A stretch of 6,197 nt of DNA from an archaeon. GTDB lineage: Archaea > Nanobdellota > Nanobdellia > Woesearchaeales > GW2011-AR9. The translations under genes were made by a program, and so were the position numbers. Within the stretch, counting starts at the first letter, position 1. Each line of letters begins with the position of its first letter. The stretch lies in assembly GCA_020053615.1 (NCBI GenBank), contig JAGVMW010000093.1, positions 1-6,197 on the forward strand, given 5' to 3'. The notes beneath the pieces were generated by a model. It saw nothing but the letters and a program-made list of their open reading frames with translations. It made no database searches and was not told the origin of the DNA. Positions 5,239 through 6,197 of this stretch are shown here, piece by piece.

Positions 5239-6123
5239 ATGACCTCTCAATCTACTAGATTACTAATAATCCCTTGCTCTGGCGAGGATACTGCCAAATT
5301 GGCTGATAATATTTATACTATTCTGCGTCGTGATTATGGGTTAGAAAACCAAGTAGAAAAGCTTCCTAGTATTAGAAGGAACAGTGTTAAGAAAGACACT
5401 AAAAAAGACAATCTTCACCCTTTAGTTAGCGACTATTTTCCAGATGCGGAAGCACAAGTAGATATCGGAAGAAACCAATTAAAAGATGTTATAAGAGGAA
5501 AGCATGTGGTTTTAGTTGAGCATTTGTTAACTCCTAATCGAAGAATTGCAGATGGCGACACCCAACTAGTTTCAGTAAATGATCACATTATGGCTGTACG
5601 TGGTTATCTTGATGTTATTAGTAAAGTAAATAAGAAAGATGATACCATTCCTCAAATTACTTTAGCCGCACCTTACTTAACTTATGTTCGTTCTCACAGT
5701 ATTGAGAAATATGAAAGCAGAGGATTTTATCAATTAGACTCATTAAGGAAAACTTTAGCGGATTATCGTCATGATGGCCTGGAAGCGTTGCTAACAATTG
5801 ATCCTCACTCTTTTAAAGCTGCCCAGATTGCTGGAGAACTAGGAATTGATTTTCATTCTATCAATCCTTTCCAATCTGCGCGAGCAATAAATCCAGCTAA
5901 ACTTGGATTAATAGAGGGTAAAGCAAAGGAACTATTAAAAAAGATACGCCCTTTTCAGGAACGATTCAACTTGATCAAAGGAGATAATGGAAATCATATT
6001 TATATTGTTTCTGTAGATGATGGGACTGAAGCCAGAGCAGAAAACTTTATCGAAAGAGCTTTTCCTGATTTACCCACCGAAGAGGTTTATCCCAAATTAG
6101 GGCACAGTCCAAAAAGTGAGTGA
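5239..6123 (+). CDS. PRPP synthetase-like protein, C-terminally truncated
   Basis: Ribose-phosphate pyrophosphokinase makes PRPP from ribose-5-phosphate and ATP for nucleotide synthesis. This 294-residue ORF carries the N-terminal half of the family: FPDAE (67-71, for the usual F.DGE), RGKHVVLVEH (86-95), NDH (114-116), PYLTYVRSHS (145-154, where family members have PYYGYARQDR) and TIDPHS (186-191, for DLHS/DLHA). Then follow about 100 residues with VDDGTEARA (259-267), which recall the start of the second phosphoribosyltransferase fold. The PRPP-binding loop (a DDxxxTxGT-type motif) and the last strands are absent; the ORF ends with TGA TAG. Long inserts relative to classical PRS (about 45-65 and 96-112) point to a divergent subfamily. 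It may be a pseudogene, disrupted by an insertion, or broken at an assembly edge; activity is doubtful. Confidence 0.72.
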   Translation: MTSQSTRLLIIPCSGEDTAKLADNIYTILRRDYGLENQVEKLPSIRRNSVKKDTKKDNLHPLVSDYFPDAEAQVDIGRNQLKDVIRGKHVVLVEHLLTPNRRIADGDTQLVSVNDHIMAVRGYLDVISKVNKKDDTIPQITLAAPYLTYVRSHSIEKYESRGFYQLDSLRKTLADYRHDGLEALLTIDPHSFKAAQIAGELGIDFHSINPFQSARAINPAKLGLIEGKAKELLKKIRPFQERFNLIKGDNGNHIYIVSVDDGTEARAENFIERAFPDLPTEEVYPKLGHSPKSE

Positions 6124-6138
6124 TAGCACCATTATCAC
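6120..6138 (+). other. Hairpin 1 after the PRPP-synthetase-like ORF
   Basis: GTGATA (6120-6125) pairs with TATCAC (6133-6138) around a 7-nt loop. It overlaps the stop codon. It is the first of three consecutive hairpins. Confidence 0.5.
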
Positions 6139-6142
6139 CACT

Positions 6143-6173
6143 GCCCAGAAAAATCGAGAGTGATTTTCTGGGC
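6143..6173 (+). other. Hairpin 2, strong stem-loop
   Basis: 6143-6155 pairs with 6162-6173: ten pairs from GCCCAGAAAA, one bulged A at 6153, two more pairs, and a GAGAGT loop. Archaeal termination usually relies on U-tracts, and no T-run follows on the plus strand, so a terminator role is uncertain. It could also be the end of a mobile element. Confidence 0.6.
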
Positions 6174-6196
6174 TGAGATGCGATAGTTGCATCTCA
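6174..6196 (+). other. Hairpin 3, perfect 8-bp stem at the window end
   Basis: TGAGATGC (6174-6181) pairs perfectly with GCATCTCA (6189-6196) around a 7-nt loop, directly abutting hairpin 2. The run of three hairpins suggests a structured RNA or an element terminus continuing beyond the window. Confidence 0.55.
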
Positions 6197-6197
6197 T

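Overview
The window looks like an archaeal chromosome segment, most plausibly from an uncultivated DPANN-type lineage (Woesearchaeota/Pacearchaeota-like; this placement is inference). The evidence is a prefoldin alpha gene followed by an archaeal-type SRP receptor gene (ftsY), TATA/BRE-like boxes 23-32 nt upstream of several start codons (leaderless genes), a GGTGA Shine-Dalgarno sequence before an antitoxin-like gene, and lysine/glutamate-rich, AT-leaning coding sequence. No rRNA, tRNA or CRISPR array is visible.

Layout. On the minus strand, reading from 5102 down to 1, there is a VapB-like ribbon-helix-helix antitoxin (5102-4878) and a PIN-domain VapC-like toxin (4873-4463). Prefoldin alpha follows (4385-3975), then a very large FtsY (3967-1346), an intergenic segment holding a structured repeat (copy B, 1336-1199), a secreted lipoprotein resembling a clan-A glycoside hydrolase (1100-105), and a second copy of the repeat (copy A, 98-1) cut by the window edge. 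On the plus strand, divergent from the toxin-antitoxin pair, a PRPP-synthetase-like gene (5239-6123) stops before the PRPP-binding loop and is followed by three back-to-back hairpins up to the window end.

Two things stand out. First, FtsY is fused to two enzyme-like domains: a histidine-phosphatase domain lacking the usual Arg of its RHG motif, and a Nudix hydrolase domain with an intact Nudix box. Both lie between the charged FtsY N-terminus and the SRP GTPase (NG) domain. A short FtsY-leader-like motif (QPEEK[R/K]GFF.K) recurs at the domain junctions. Second, two copies of a non-coding element begin 6-9 nt after the stop codons of two unrelated minus-strand genes. They share a 14-nt identical core, a 10-nt identical start and hairpins with compensatory or wobble changes, which suggests a structured 3'-UTR RNA or a small mobile element not recognised here.

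Functionally, prefoldin and FtsY form a protein-biogenesis operon (cotranslational chaperone plus membrane targeting). The toxin-antitoxin pair has its own promoter and likely autoregulates. The lipoprotein has its own promoter and probably acts at the cell surface. The PRPP-synthetase-like gene would belong to nucleotide metabolism if it were complete.
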